Shown here: positions 6,529-14,496 of the stretch, in pieces
How the letters are laid out: every line of letters begins with the position of its first letter
Numbering within the stretch: the first letter of the stretch is position 1
Assembly (NCBI GenBank): GCA_905215045.1
Contig: CAJMOO010000047.1
Location: 1 to 15,025 of the forward strand
Source of the DNA: an uncultured bacterium
GTDB lineage: Bacteria; Bacillota_A; Clostridia; Lachnospirales; Lachnospiraceae
Length of the DNA: 15,025 bases
Reading direction: 5' to 3'
Translations under genes and position numbers: made by a program
The notes under the pieces: generated by a model
The model's input: the letters and a program-made list of their open reading frames with translations, nothing else
The model's database searches: none
What the model was told of the DNA's origin: nothing

Positions 6529-7455
6529 TTGTTTTTATATGAAAAGAAACGGGTTTCATCGATTCTGGTTTCTGGAACAAAAAAAGAAACGAGTGTTATG
6601 TGCAGATATCTTATCAGTCATGGAATTCTGACAAAAAATATTTTGCGTGATGCATCAGGAATTTCTTCCTATGAAACGATCGCCAGAGCTGCAGAAAAAT
6701 TACCGAAGAAAACGGTTTACTTTTGTACACAGGAACTATATGCAAACCGGGCGCAATTTTTCATGAAGTGTGCAGGATTTGATGGAAAGATCGTGTGTGT
6801 AGATACCATGTTTTATTCCAATCCATGCAAAACATTTTTGAGAGAATATTTTGCTGATTCAAAAGCTGTTTTAAACTTCCTGCTGTATCATGGAAAACCA
6901 AAACAATCTATAAAAAAGTCTGGATTTGCGAAGCTTCCTTCCTATAAAGTGTCAGATACCAAGTATCATATTCAAGCGCAAAATAAGCAGGTACCGTCTG
7001 ATTATCAAGTGGCAGATAGTAATCCGAATGATCATTATGATGTTGTGAAAGCCGTAGAATATGCAAGAACTTATGCCTTAAAAAGAAATCCATCCTACCC
7101 AGCATTTGAAAATAATTGCACAAACTTTGTTTCACAGTGCCTTGCTGCAGGTGGAATATCCATGACAGGAAAAGAGACGCCTTCTGATACGAAAAGACTT
7201 AAAGTTTCGAAAAAAAGTACAGATTGGTACAGCATTTCAAAAGAAGACAACCAAAAAATCAAACACTATACAACATCTTCTGCATTTATCAATACAGATG
7301 ATTTTTTGAAATATTTTCAAGAGGAACTTGGTTATTCGCTATCCACATTTGATAATACCTATGAAGGAAAACTGAAATGTTACCAGACAATACAACAACG
7401 GTTAAAAATGATACTACCCAAGTCAAAAAACGACTTGTTGTCGGCACAAAAGTAA
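6529..7455 (+). pseudogene. Truncated DUF218 (YdcF/SanA-like) – Amidase_6 fusion, probably decayed
   Basis: The frame encodes 308 residues. Residues about 1–120 resemble the C-terminal two-thirds of a DUF218 domain (YEKKRVSSILVSG, ILRDASGISSYETI, VYFCTQELYANRAQFF, FLREYFADSKAVLNFLLY); the first strand of that fold is missing. Residues about 165–285 resemble the N-terminal half of an Amidase_6 domain: DVVKAVEYARTYALKRNP, then NNCTNFVSQCLAAGG with putative catalytic Cys197. The later Gly-Asp and His part of that domain is absent. The frame has no convincing start: TTG 6529 and ATG 6598 both lack a ribosome binding site, and the open frame runs back into the upstream NlpC/P60 gene, as a deletion junction would produce. 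A frameshift near 7368–7371 separates it from the C-terminal module at 7377–7811. Expression as a short intracellular protein cannot be excluded. Confidence 0.65.
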
Positions 7456-7811
7456 CCTATAAAAAAGCTGTATACAAAATCACAAGAAGCACAAGTAAGT
7501 CAGCAGAAGTGACGCTTCTTTATATCAAGAGCAAAAAAGTAAAAAAATTCACGATTCCAACAAAGATCAAACTGTCTGATGGCAGAAAAGCAAAAGTAAC
7601 AGGAATTGCAAAAAAAGCGTTCAACAAACGCAAAAAATTGAAGAGGATCGTGGTTAAATCAAAATATTTAAAGAAAAAGAAGATTGCAAAAAATGCTTTT
7701 TATGGTTTATCAAAGAAAGCAAAAATCAAAGTGCCAAAGAAAAAACGAAAAGTCTATCAAAGATGGTTTAGAGCTAAGAAACTTTCAAAAAAAATCAAAA
7801 TCTACAGCTAA
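7377..7811 (+). pseudogene. Lysine-rich BspA/LRR_5-like C-terminal module, probably the frameshifted end of the preceding gene
   Basis: This frame encodes up to 144 residues, very rich in lysine. It begins with a Thr/Asn/Lys linker (PDNTTTVKNDTTQVKK). A repeat-like fold follows: VGTKVTYKKAVYKIT, KKVKKFTIPTKIKL, VTGIAKKAFNKRKKLKRI, IAKNAFYGLSKKAKIKVPKKK. Its 'F[TV]IP', 'KAF', 'NAFYG' and 'IKVPKKK' elements resemble the leucine-rich-repeat-5 C-terminal domains of secreted Lachnospiraceae proteins. ATG 7377 has no usable ribosome binding site and overlaps the preceding frame by 79 nt, so independent translation is unlikely. Adding one A in the AAAA run at 7368–7371 would join the frames through EGKTEMLPDNTTT. 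The module probably served as a surface-attachment or adhesion tail of the amidase protein. The domain resemblance is fairly clear; the function is inferred. Confidence 0.6.
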
Positions 7812-7858
7812 AAAAAGAAACCAGATGCAAATCATTGTGAGCATCTGGTTTCTTTTTT
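7811..7858 (+). terminator. Long-stem Rho-independent terminator, probably bidirectional
   Basis: A perfect 18-bp inverted repeat pairs AAAAAAGAAACCAGATGC (7811–7828) with GCATCTGGTTTCTTTTTT (7841–7858) around a 12-nt loop. It starts at the stop codon of the lysine-rich module and ends in six T residues. It ends the NlpC/P60 transcription unit. Confidence 0.92.
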
Positions 7859-7899
7859 ACATATACGAAGTATGAAAATAAAAAATTAAAATTCTGATA

Positions 7900-7928
7900 T
7901 TGACAGAAGAACATCATATTAATAGAAT
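7900..7928 (+). promoter_or_regulatory. Sigma-A promoter for the MATE gene
   Basis: A perfect TTGACA (7900–7905) and TAGAAT (7923–7928, 5 of 6 matches) are 17 bp apart, just downstream of the terminator. Transcription would start near 7935, which argues against the ATG at 7934 as translation start. Confidence 0.75.
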
Positions 7929-7987
7929 GGAAAATGTATATTTTGGTTAGGAAAATAAAGATAGAAAAGAGATGTAGAAAGAAAAAT

Positions 7988-9325
7988 ATGAAAGAAAGAC
8001 GTTTCACAAACAAGAAGCTGATCGCCCTTATGTTACCATTGGCAGTAGATCAGCTTTTAAATTCGTTTATGGGTACGGTAGATACTCTGGTAGTCAGTAA
8101 CTTGGGATCGGCAGCGATTTCAGCGGTCAGCTTGGTGGATTCCATCAATATTCTGGTCGTACAGGCATTTTTTGCATTGGCATCTGGTGGTACGGTTGTT
8201 TGTTCGCATTATCTTGGGTGTGAGAAGAAGGATCGGGCAACCAATGCGGCCAGACAGTTAGTGTTTATTACATTGTCCATGTCACTGATCATTGCAATTG
8301 CATGCCATTTGTTTAGTGATCAGATTCTTGGTGTGATCTTTGGACAGGTGGAACCAGCAGTCATGGACAATGCGAAGAAGTATTTCTTCTTCTCTGCAAT
8401 GTCATATCCATTTATTGCATTGTATGATGACGGAGCCTGCATTTTAAGAGCGCAGGAGAACAGCAAACTTCCAATGCAGATTTCATTTGTGGCAAATGGT
8501 ATTAACGTCGCATTGAATCTCGTATTTGTATGGGTATTTCATTTTGGTGTGGCAGGATCTTCCGCAGCAACGATGATCGCCAGAGCATTTGCAATGGTTG
8601 CGGTACTTTACAAATTGAGAAGTCCAAAGATGAAGGTACAGCTTAGAGACTATTTTTCAATTCGCCCACAATGGGATGAAATTAAGAGAATCTTACATAT
8701 CGGAGTTCCGTCAGGAATTGAAAATGGAATGTTCCAGTTTGGAAAACTTGCAATCCAGTCCACTGTATCACTGATGGGAACAGCAGCGATCGCCGCGCAG
8801 GGAATGACCAATATCATCGAAAACTTAAATGGGATCATGTCGATCGGAATGGGAATCGGCCTGATGACAGTGGTTGGAGAATGCCTTGGTGCCGGAGAGA
8901 AGGAAGAGGCAGTCTATTATATAAAGAAGATATCCATTGCAGCAGAAGTTGTATTGATCATTACGTGTCTGTTAATGTTTGGACTTACTTATCCAATCAC
9001 TTATTTTGGAGGTATGGAGCCGGAAAGCGCAAAACTTTGTATTTTCATGGTAACATGTATCACGATCGTAAAACCAATCGTGTGGATTATGGCATTTATT
9101 CCGCCATATGGTTTCAGGGCAGCAGGAGATGTCAAGTTTACAATGACAACATCCATGTTATGTATGTGGCTTTGCAGAGTAGTACTTGCGATGGTACTTG
9201 CAAGAGTGTTCCATATGGGACCAATTGCAGTATGGATCGGAATGTTTACCGACTGGACGATCAGAGCAATTATCTATATGGTACGATTTAGAAATAGAAA
9301 ATGGCTTGCTCATCAGGTTATCTGA
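7988..9325 (+). CDS. MATE-family multidrug/metabolite efflux protein
   Basis: This 445-residue integral membrane protein of the MATE (NorM/DinF) superfamily has about twelve hydrophobic helices in two homologous MatE halves. Family-like features are the N-terminal LIALMLPLAVDQLLNSFMGTVDTLVVSNLG, the SGGTVVCSHYLGCEKKDRA loop in half 1, and GVPSGIENGMFQFGK with MGTAAIAAQGM opening half 2. Such proteins export cationic drugs or metabolites using Na+ or H+; the substrate is unknown here. ATG 7988 is preferred. An in-frame ATG at 7934 lies almost at the predicted transcription start and would add a basic 18-residue extension. Only a weak purine-rich ribosome binding site (AGAAAGAA, about 7976–7983) is visible. 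It seems to be transcribed alone from 7900–7928, since queA has its own promoter 30 nt after the stop. Confidence 0.92.
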   Translation: MKERRFTNKKLIALMLPLAVDQLLNSFMGTVDTLVVSNLGSAAISAVSLVDSINILVVQAFFALASGGTVVCSHYLGCEKKDRATNAARQLVFITLSMSLIIAIACHLFSDQILGVIFGQVEPAVMDNAKKYFFFSAMSYPFIALYDDGACILRAQENSKLPMQISFVANGINVALNLVFVWVFHFGVAGSSAATMIARAFAMVAVLYKLRSPKMKVQLRDYFSIRPQWDEIKRILHIGVPSGIENGMFQFGKLAIQSTVSLMGTAAIAAQGMTNIIENLNGIMSIGMGIGLMTVVGECLGAGEKEEAVYYIKKISIAAEVVLIITCLLMFGLTYPITYFGGMEPESAKLCIFMVTCITIVKPIVWIMAFIPPYGFRAAGDVKFTMTTSMLCMWLCRVVLAMVLARVFHMGPIAVWIGMFTDWTIRAIIYMVRFRNRKWLAHQVI

Positions 9326-9331
9326 TGTTCG

Positions 9332-9360
9332 TTGCGGATGATGTCTGTTCGTGTTATACT
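9332..9360 (+). promoter_or_regulatory. Probable promoter for queA and downstream genes
   Basis: TTGCGG (9332–9337) and TATACT (9355–9360) are separated by 17 bp. A TGT extended -10 (9352–9354) compensates for the weak -35. Transcription would start near 9367, leaving a 50-nt leader to queA. No preQ1-riboswitch-like aptamer was recognised in that leader. Confidence 0.6.
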
Positions 9361-9416
9361 AAAATGTATTTGAAGATTGAAAAAATGAAGAAATAGATAG
9401 AAGGGATACAAATAAA

Positions 9417-10445
9417 ATGAAAGTATCAGATTTTACATTTGATTTACCAGAAGAACTGATCGCTCAGGATCCTCTTGAGGACAGATCAAGTTCCAGATTA
9501 TTAACATTAGATAAGAATACAGGAGAGATCGGACACGATGTCTTCCATAATATCGTAAATTATTTAAAACCGGGAGATTGTCTTGTGTTAAATAACACAA
9601 AAGTCATTCCAGCGAGACTGATCGGAGCCAAAGAAGAAACTGGTGGAAAGGTCGAAGTTTTACTGCTGAAGAGAAAACAGGACAATGTATGGGAAACACT
9701 TGTAAAACCGGGGAAGAAAGCACGTCCGGGAGCAAGAATCTCTTTTGGTGATGGAAAACTAGTCGGAGAAGTCATTGATGTTGTCGATGAAGGAAACCGT
9801 CTGGTGAAGTTTGAATATGAAGGTATTTTTGAAGAGGTGTTAGATGAACTTGGCCAGATGCCATTACCACCATATATCACACATCAGTTAAAAGACAAGA
9901 ACCGTTATCAGACAGTCTATGCAAAATATGACGGATCAGCAGCTGCACCAACTGCGGGACTTCATTTTACAAAAGAATTATTACAGCAGATCAAAGATAT
10001 GGGAGTGAACATTGCTTATGTAACACTTCATGTAGGACTTGGAACATTCCGTCCGGTAAAAGTTGATGATGTCCTAGATCATCATATGCACTCTGAATTT
10101 TACAGAATCGAAGAAGAAGACGCGAAACTCATCAATGAGACAAAGAAGAATGGCGGAAGAGTTATTTCTGTTGGAACAACAAGTACAAGAACACTGGAAT
10201 CTGTGGCAGAAGAAGATGGGACACTCCATGCTAAGAGCGGATGGACAGACATCTTTATCTATCCAGGATATAAATTTAAAGTAATTGATGGACTGATCAC
10301 AAACTTTCATCTGCCAGAATCTACATTATTAATGTTAGTTTCTGCTCTTGCTGGAAGAGAACATATTTTAAATGCTTATAATATCGCAGTTAAAGAAAGA
10401 TACAGATTCTTCTCCTTTGGGGATGCGATGTTTATTCATCCATAA
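9417..10445 (+). CDS. queA: S-adenosylmethionine:tRNA ribosyltransferase-isomerase
   Basis: QueA transfers and rearranges the ribosyl group of S-adenosylmethionine onto preQ1-modified tRNA to give epoxyqueuosine at wobble position 34. The 342-residue length is standard. Motifs seen are the N-terminal [34 protein letters not shown], the [12 protein letters not shown] block (residues 174–185), [23 protein letters not shown] and the C-terminal [17 protein letters not shown] 9417 follows AAGGGA (9401–9406). The enzyme is cytoplasmic. In many bacteria queA neighbours tgt or ruvB; here it leads a closely spaced run ending in cmk and ispH, with an aldo/keto reductase 40 nt downstream. All motifs are intact, and the assignment is secure. 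Confidence 0.97.
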   Translation: MKVSDFTFDLPEELIAQDPLEDRSSSRLLTLDKNTGEIGHDVFHNIVNYLKPGDCLVLNNTKVIPARLIGAKEETGGKVEVLLLKRKQDNVWETLVKPGKKARPGARISFGDGKLVGEVIDVVDEGNRLVKFEYEGIFEEVLDELGQMPLPPYITHQLKDKNRYQTVYAKYDGSAAAPTAGLHFTKELLQQIKDMGVNIAYVTLHVGLGTFRPVKVDDVLDHHMHSEFYRIEEEDAKLINETKKNGGRVISVGTTSTRTLESVAEEDGTLHAKSGWTDIFIYPGYKFKVIDGLITNFHLPESTLLMLVSALAGREHILNAYNIAVKERYRFFSFGDAMFIHP

Positions 10446-10448
10446 GAA

Positions 10449-10472
10449 GAATCTATGAAAAAATAGATTTTA
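10449..10472 (+). terminator. Weak AT-rich hairpin between queA and the aldo/keto reductase gene
   Basis: AATCTAT (10450–10456) and ATAGATT (10463–10469) form a 7-bp stem with a GAAAAA loop, extendable by a G–T pair and followed by a short T-run. The stem has only one G/C pair, so it would terminate poorly; partial attenuation is possible. Confidence 0.3.
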
Positions 10473-10485
10473 GAAAGGAGTCACA

Positions 10486-11469
10486 ATGGAAAAGTTGATC
10501 GAAATAGGAAAAAGTGGAATCAAAGTACCATTTCTGGGAATGGGAACATGGGCAATCGGTGGTGGAAGCTGGTGGGGAGATAATGATGATGAACTCTCTG
10601 TCAAAACAATTCAAAAGGCGATCGATCTTGGAATCAAATGGATCGATACAGCACCAATCTACGGATTGTATCACAGTGAAGATGTTGTAGGAAAAGCAAT
10701 CAAAGGAAAAAGAGATCGGATCATCTTATCAACAAAATGTGCACTGGAGTGGAGACATGAAACACCAGTATTCCATAAAGAAGTTGATGGAACGAAAGTC
10801 TATCGTGATCTTTCAAAGAAAAGTATCATCGAGGATTTGGATCATAGTCTTTTAACGCTTGGAACAGACTATATTGATGTATTGTATACACATTGGCAGA
10901 CAACCGATAAGAAGATCTATCCGATCGAAGAGACGATGGACGCATTGATGACATTAAAGAAACAAGGAAAGATCAGAGCGATCGGTGCATCAAATGTTAC
11001 AGCAGATGATATCAGGGAATACTGCCAGTACGGTCAGCTTGACGTGATTCAGGAGAAATACAGCATTGTGACAAGAAGAGTGGAAGAAGAACTGATGCCG
11101 GTATGCAAGGAACTTGGGGTATCGATTCAGGCGTATTCTCCATTAGAACAAGGGCTGCTTACAGGGAAATTTACAATGGATACAACATTTCCACAGGGAG
11201 ATGTAAGAAATAACAATCCATCGTTCCAGCCAGAGACAAGAAAAAAAGTGCTGGATATCTTAGCTGGATGGAAAAAATATCTTGAAAAATATGAGTGTTC
11301 TTACAGCAATCTTGTTATTGCGTTCACAGCCAATATGATGGAAGGACTTCATATTCTTGGCGGAGCAAGAAAGCCAGAACAGATTGAAGACAATGCGAAA
11401 GCTTTGGGAGTTTGTCTTGACGAAGCAGATATTGTTCAGATGAAAAAAGATATTGAAATATTATTATAA
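10486..11469 (+). CDS. Aldo/keto reductase
   Basis: This 327-residue cytoplasmic protein belongs to the NAD(P)H-dependent aldo/keto reductase superfamily ((beta/alpha)8 barrel). The catalytic tetrad is visible: Asp54 and Tyr59 (WIDTAPIYG), Lys84 (LSTKC) and His136 (VLYTHW). Family signatures follow: GKIRAIGASNV, a VIQEKYSIVTRRVEEELMPVCKELGVSIQAYSPLEQGLLTG-type region, and the C-terminal ILGGARKPEQIEDN cofactor segment. AAAGGAG at 10474–10480 precedes ATG 10486. The closest general type is the IolS/YccK-like AKR group that reduces or oxidises sugars and aldehydes; the substrate cannot be predicted. It is followed 23 nt later by a Gfo/Idh/MocA oxidoreductase, so the two may act on the same sugar or polyol. 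The catalytic set is complete. Confidence 0.93.
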   Translation: MEKLIEIGKSGIKVPFLGMGTWAIGGGSWWGDNDDELSVKTIQKAIDLGIKWIDTAPIYGLYHSEDVVGKAIKGKRDRIILSTKCALEWRHETPVFHKEVDGTKVYRDLSKKSIIEDLDHSLLTLGTDYIDVLYTHWQTTDKKIYPIEETMDALMTLKKQGKIRAIGASNVTADDIREYCQYGQLDVIQEKYSIVTRRVEEELMPVCKELGVSIQAYSPLEQGLLTGKFTMDTTFPQGDVRNNNPSFQPETRKKVLDILAGWKKYLEKYECSYSNLVIAFTANMMEGLHILGGARKPEQIEDNAKALGVCLDEADIVQMKKDIEILL

Positions 11470-11492
11470 AGATACGAAATGGAGGAACCCTT

Positions 11493-12521
11493 ATGAAACT
11501 TGCACTGATTGGAACAGGAAAGATCATCGAAGATGCATTATTTGCAATGGAACCAGTGAAAACAATTGAGAGAACGGCAGTTTTTGCAAGACCTCACAGC
11601 AGGGATAAGGCAGAAAAACTTGCAAAACAGTATGCGATCAAAGAAGTCTACACAGACTATGAAGAGTTATTGAAAAAGACAGAAGCTGATACCGTTTACA
11701 TTGGCCTGATCAACAGTGCCCATTATCCATATGCGAAACAGGCATTATTAGCAGGAAAAAATGTAATCCTTGAAAAACCATTTACTGGGTTTTATGAGGA
11801 AACCAAAGAACTGGCACAGATCGCAAATGAAAAGAAATTATTTATTTTTGAAGCAATTACAGTACTTCACAATGAAGTGTTCTATGAGATGAAGAAAAAC
11901 TTAAATAAACTAGGAAATATTCGTATGGCACTGTGCAATTATTCTCAGTATTCAAGCCGTTATGATGCATATTTAGAAGGAGATATCACACACTCTTTTG
12001 ATCCAGCGTATTATGGAGGTTCATTATATGATATCAATGTATATAATGTTCATTATTGTGTGGGATTGTTCGGGGAACCAAAGAATGCAACTTATTATCC
12101 GAATGTTGGACCAAATGGAATCGATACATCAGGAACACTTGTGATGGAATATGATGGATTTAGCGCAGTCTGTACTGGAAGTAAGGATTCAGACAGTCCG
12201 GGATATGTCAGCATTCAGGGCGAAAAAGGATTTATGAAGATAGATTCTAAACCGAATATTGCTTCTGAACTGAAGACAATCTATGTCAATGAAAATGTTA
12301 AAGAGAAAGTAAAAGACGCAGCAGGAGCGATGGTTCGTGCAACAATTACAGAAGAATATAAAGCACCAGAGCATCATCACCGTATGACACAGGAATTTAC
12401 AGACTTTGCAAGAATGATCGATGAAAAAGATTATGAAACAGCGAAGGAATTCTTGGATGAGACTGTTGCGGTTGTGAAAGTACTTGAGGCGGCAAGAAAG
12501 AAAGCTGAAATCGAGTTTTAA
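11493..12521 (+). CDS. Gfo/Idh/MocA-family oxidoreductase
   Basis: This 342-residue cytoplasmic NAD(P)-dependent dehydrogenase has an N-terminal Rossmann domain (about 1–120) with the nucleotide-binding turn LALIGTGKI (Gly7, Gly9) and the family EKPF-T-G motif at 94–99. The C-terminal alpha/beta domain (about 121–335) includes GGSLYDINVYNVHY (Asp180, Tyr184), resembling the catalytic region of dimeric dihydrodiol dehydrogenase-like members. GGAGGA (11481–11486) precedes ATG 11493. Family members oxidise sugars, inositol, or trans-dihydrodiols; the substrate is not identifiable. The neighbouring aldo/keto reductase upstream and the flavoprotein 26 nt downstream make a run of three redox enzymes. 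The protein looks full length. Confidence 0.92.
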   Translation: MKLALIGTGKIIEDALFAMEPVKTIERTAVFARPHSRDKAEKLAKQYAIKEVYTDYEELLKKTEADTVYIGLINSAHYPYAKQALLAGKNVILEKPFTGFYEETKELAQIANEKKLFIFEAITVLHNEVFYEMKKNLNKLGNIRMALCNYSQYSSRYDAYLEGDITHSFDPAYYGGSLYDINVYNVHYCVGLFGEPKNATYYPNVGPNGIDTSGTLVMEYDGFSAVCTGSKDSDSPGYVSIQGEKGFMKIDSKPNIASELKTIYVNENVKEKVKDAAGAMVRATITEEYKAPEHHHRMTQEFTDFARMIDEKDYETAKEFLDETVAVVKVLEAARKKAEIEF

Positions 12522-12547
12522 TATTACATTATAGAAGGAAGTAACCT

Positions 12548-13765
12548 ATGAAAGTAATCATTATCGGTGGCGGTGCTGCTGGCATGCTGGCTGCATATCA
12601 GGCAGCAAAATGTGGAAACGATGTTTCTTTATACGAAAAAAATGAAAAATTAGGAAAGAAGATATTTATCACAGGAAAAGGCCGCTGTAATGTGACAAAT
12701 GCCTGTGAGGTCGAAGAATTGTTAGATCATGTCGTAACGAATAAAGAGTTTTTGTACAGTGGTTTCTATTCATTTACGAATAATGCAATGATGGAATTGT
12801 TAGAAGAGCTTGGATGCCCGCTCAAAGTAGAAAGAGGAAACCGAGTATTTCCAGTATCCGATCATTCTTCTGATGTTATTGCAGCATTGCAGCGAGGACT
12901 TAGAAAAGAAAATGTTGACATCTATTTAAATACAACGGTCAAGAAGATTCTGATTGAAGAGGAAAAAGCAACAGGAGTAAGACTTGCATCTGGAGATACT
13001 GTGAAAGCAGATAAAATCATTGTAGCAACAGGTGGAATGTCTTATCAGGCAACAGGATCGACTGGTGATGGATATGATTTCGCAAGGAAAGCAGGACATA
13101 AAGTGACGAAACTTACACCAGCACTTGTTCCATTTGAGATCAAAGAAGATTTCTGCAAGCAGCTGATGGGATTATCTCTAAGAAATGTTGCCGTCACAAT
13201 GACAGCAGATGGCAAAAAGATCTATGATGATTTTGGAGAAATGTTATTTACACATTTTGGAATCAGTGGGCCGGTTGTTTTGAGTGCAAGCAGTTATATC
13301 GGAAGACATCAGGGAAAAGAATTAAAGTTTATCATTGACCTGAAACCAGCACTTACAAAGGAACAGTTAGATCACAGGGTGTTAAAAGATTTTAATAAGG
13401 CACTGAACAAAGATTTTGTAAATTCTTTGGATCATCTTTTGCCGAAAAAGCTGATTCCTGTTATTATAGAACTATCAGGAATTCCAGAACATAAGAAGGT
13501 CAATGAGATCACGAAAAAAGAAAGAGAAACATTCGTCTCTTTATTAAAACATTTGGAACTTACGATCACTGGAGTCAGAGGATTTAAGGAAGCGATCATC
13601 ACACAGGGCGGGGTCAATGTCAAAGAGATCGATCCTGGAACGATGGAATCAAAGAAGATCAAAGGATTATATTTTGCAGGGGAAGTATTAGATCTTGATG
13701 CGGTCACAGGCGGGTTTAACCTTCAGATCGCATGGTCAACAGGATATCTTGCAGGAATGAATTAA
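12548..13765 (+). CDS. BaiN/YhiN (HI0933)-family FAD-dependent oxidoreductase
   Basis: This 405-residue flavoprotein has an N-terminal dinucleotide-binding motif IIIGGGAAGMLAAYQA (Gly7-Gly8-Gly9…Gly12), an acidic residue closing the second strand (Glu30), and the family signature ITGKGRCNVTNA (41–52). VATGGMSYQATGSTGDGYDFA is seen in the middle, FTHFGISGPVVL further on, and the closing GGFNLQIAWSTGYLAG (388–403) that contacts FAD. The ribosome binding site is GAAGGAAG just before ATG 12548. The family's general function is poorly defined. A member in bile-acid-converting clostridia, BaiN, is reported to reduce bile acid intermediates, but that cannot be carried over here. The gene lies directly upstream of cmk and ispH, an order commonly seen in Clostridia, which points to a housekeeping role rather than specialised bile metabolism. 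Confidence 0.92.
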   Translation: MKVIIIGGGAAGMLAAYQAAKCGNDVSLYEKNEKLGKKIFITGKGRCNVTNACEVEELLDHVVTNKEFLYSGFYSFTNNAMMELLEELGCPLKVERGNRVFPVSDHSSDVIAALQRGLRKENVDIYLNTTVKKILIEEEKATGVRLASGDTVKADKIIVATGGMSYQATGSTGDGYDFARKAGHKVTKLTPALVPFEIKEDFCKQLMGLSLRNVAVTMTADGKKIYDDFGEMLFTHFGISGPVVLSASSYIGRHQGKELKFIIDLKPALTKEQLDHRVLKDFNKALNKDFVNSLDHLLPKKLIPVIIELSGIPEHKKVNEITKKERETFVSLLKHLELTITGVRGFKEAIITQGGVNVKEIDPGTMESKKIKGLYFAGEVLDLDAVTGGFNLQIAWSTGYLAGMN

Positions 13766-13792
13766 TATAAGATAAATCAGGAGGAAGAAACA

Positions 13793-14455
13793 ATGTATAG
13801 TATTGCGATTGACGGACCAGCAGGAGCAGGAAAAAGCACGATTGCAAAAACAATTGCGAAGAAATTAGAATTTATTTATGTGGATACAGGGGCAATGTAT
13901 CGTGCGATGGCACTTTATTTTATCAGACATGAGATCAATCCAAAGGATGAAGAGACGATTAATAAAGCGTGTCCAGATATCCATGTGAGCATCAACTATG
14001 AAGATGGAGTGCAGCAGGTATTGTTAAATGGAGAGAATGTAAATGGACTGATCCGCACAGAAGAAGTTGGGAATATGGCTTCTAAGACATCTGCTTATAA
14101 GATGGTTCGTGCAACACTTCTTGATCTTCAGAGAGATCTTGCCAAGACAGCTAACATCTTAATGGATGGAAGAGATATCGGAACAAACGTACTGCCAAAT
14201 GCGGACTTGAAAATTTATTTAACAGCATCTTCTAAAGTAAGAGCCGAGCGCCGTTACAAAGAATTAGTGGAAAAAGGTGTGGAAGCTGATTTTGACAAGA
14301 TTGAAGAAGATATCATTATCCGTGACCGTCAGGATATGGAACGTGAGATCGCACCTTTAAAACAGGCAGAAGATGCAGTGCTTGTCGATTCCTCTGATAT
14401 GACGATCGAAGAAGTTGTAGATGCGATCGTTGCAGAATTTGAGAAAGTAAAATAA
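13793..14455 (+). CDS. cmk: Cytidylate kinase (CMP/dCMP kinase)
   Basis: Cmk phosphorylates CMP and dCMP to diphosphates with ATP in pyrimidine nucleotide recycling. The 220-residue protein shows the P-loop GPAGAGKST (8–16), the substrate motif DTGAMYR (31–37), DGRDIGTNVLP (125–135) and the RAERRYKEL lid region with the downstream IIRDRQDMEREIAPL segment. The length matches the short Cmk type of Firmicutes. AGGAGGAAG precedes ATG 13793. It is a cytoplasmic enzyme, 27 nt after the flavoprotein gene and 41 nt before ispH, consistent with one transcript. The gene is intact and the assignment is secure. Confidence 0.97.
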   Translation: MYSIAIDGPAGAGKSTIAKTIAKKLEFIYVDTGAMYRAMALYFIRHEINPKDEETINKACPDIHVSINYEDGVQQVLLNGENVNGLIRTEEVGNMASKTSAYKMVRATLLDLQRDLAKTANILMDGRDIGTNVLPNADLKIYLTASSKVRAERRYKELVEKGVEADFDKIEEDIIIRDRQDMEREIAPLKQAEDAVLVDSSDMTIEEVVDAIVAEFEKVK

Positions 14456-14496
14456 TTGAATTTGCGAAGATTCATTTACAAACAGTGAGGGTAAAG

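Noticed and set aside
7934..7987. ATG at 7934 as the start of the MATE protein
   Set aside because: It lies about 6 nt after the predicted -10 box, at the transcription start, leaving no leader or ribosome binding site. The added 18 residues are basic and not family-like.
9361..9416. preQ1 riboswitch upstream of queA
   Set aside because: The leader is short and A-rich. No convincing H-type pseudoknot stem or conserved aptamer sequence was found.
12548..13765. Calling the flavoprotein a bile acid reductase (baiN)
   Set aside because: Family membership alone does not give that substrate. No other bile-acid genes are nearby, and the cmk–ispH context is a common housekeeping one.
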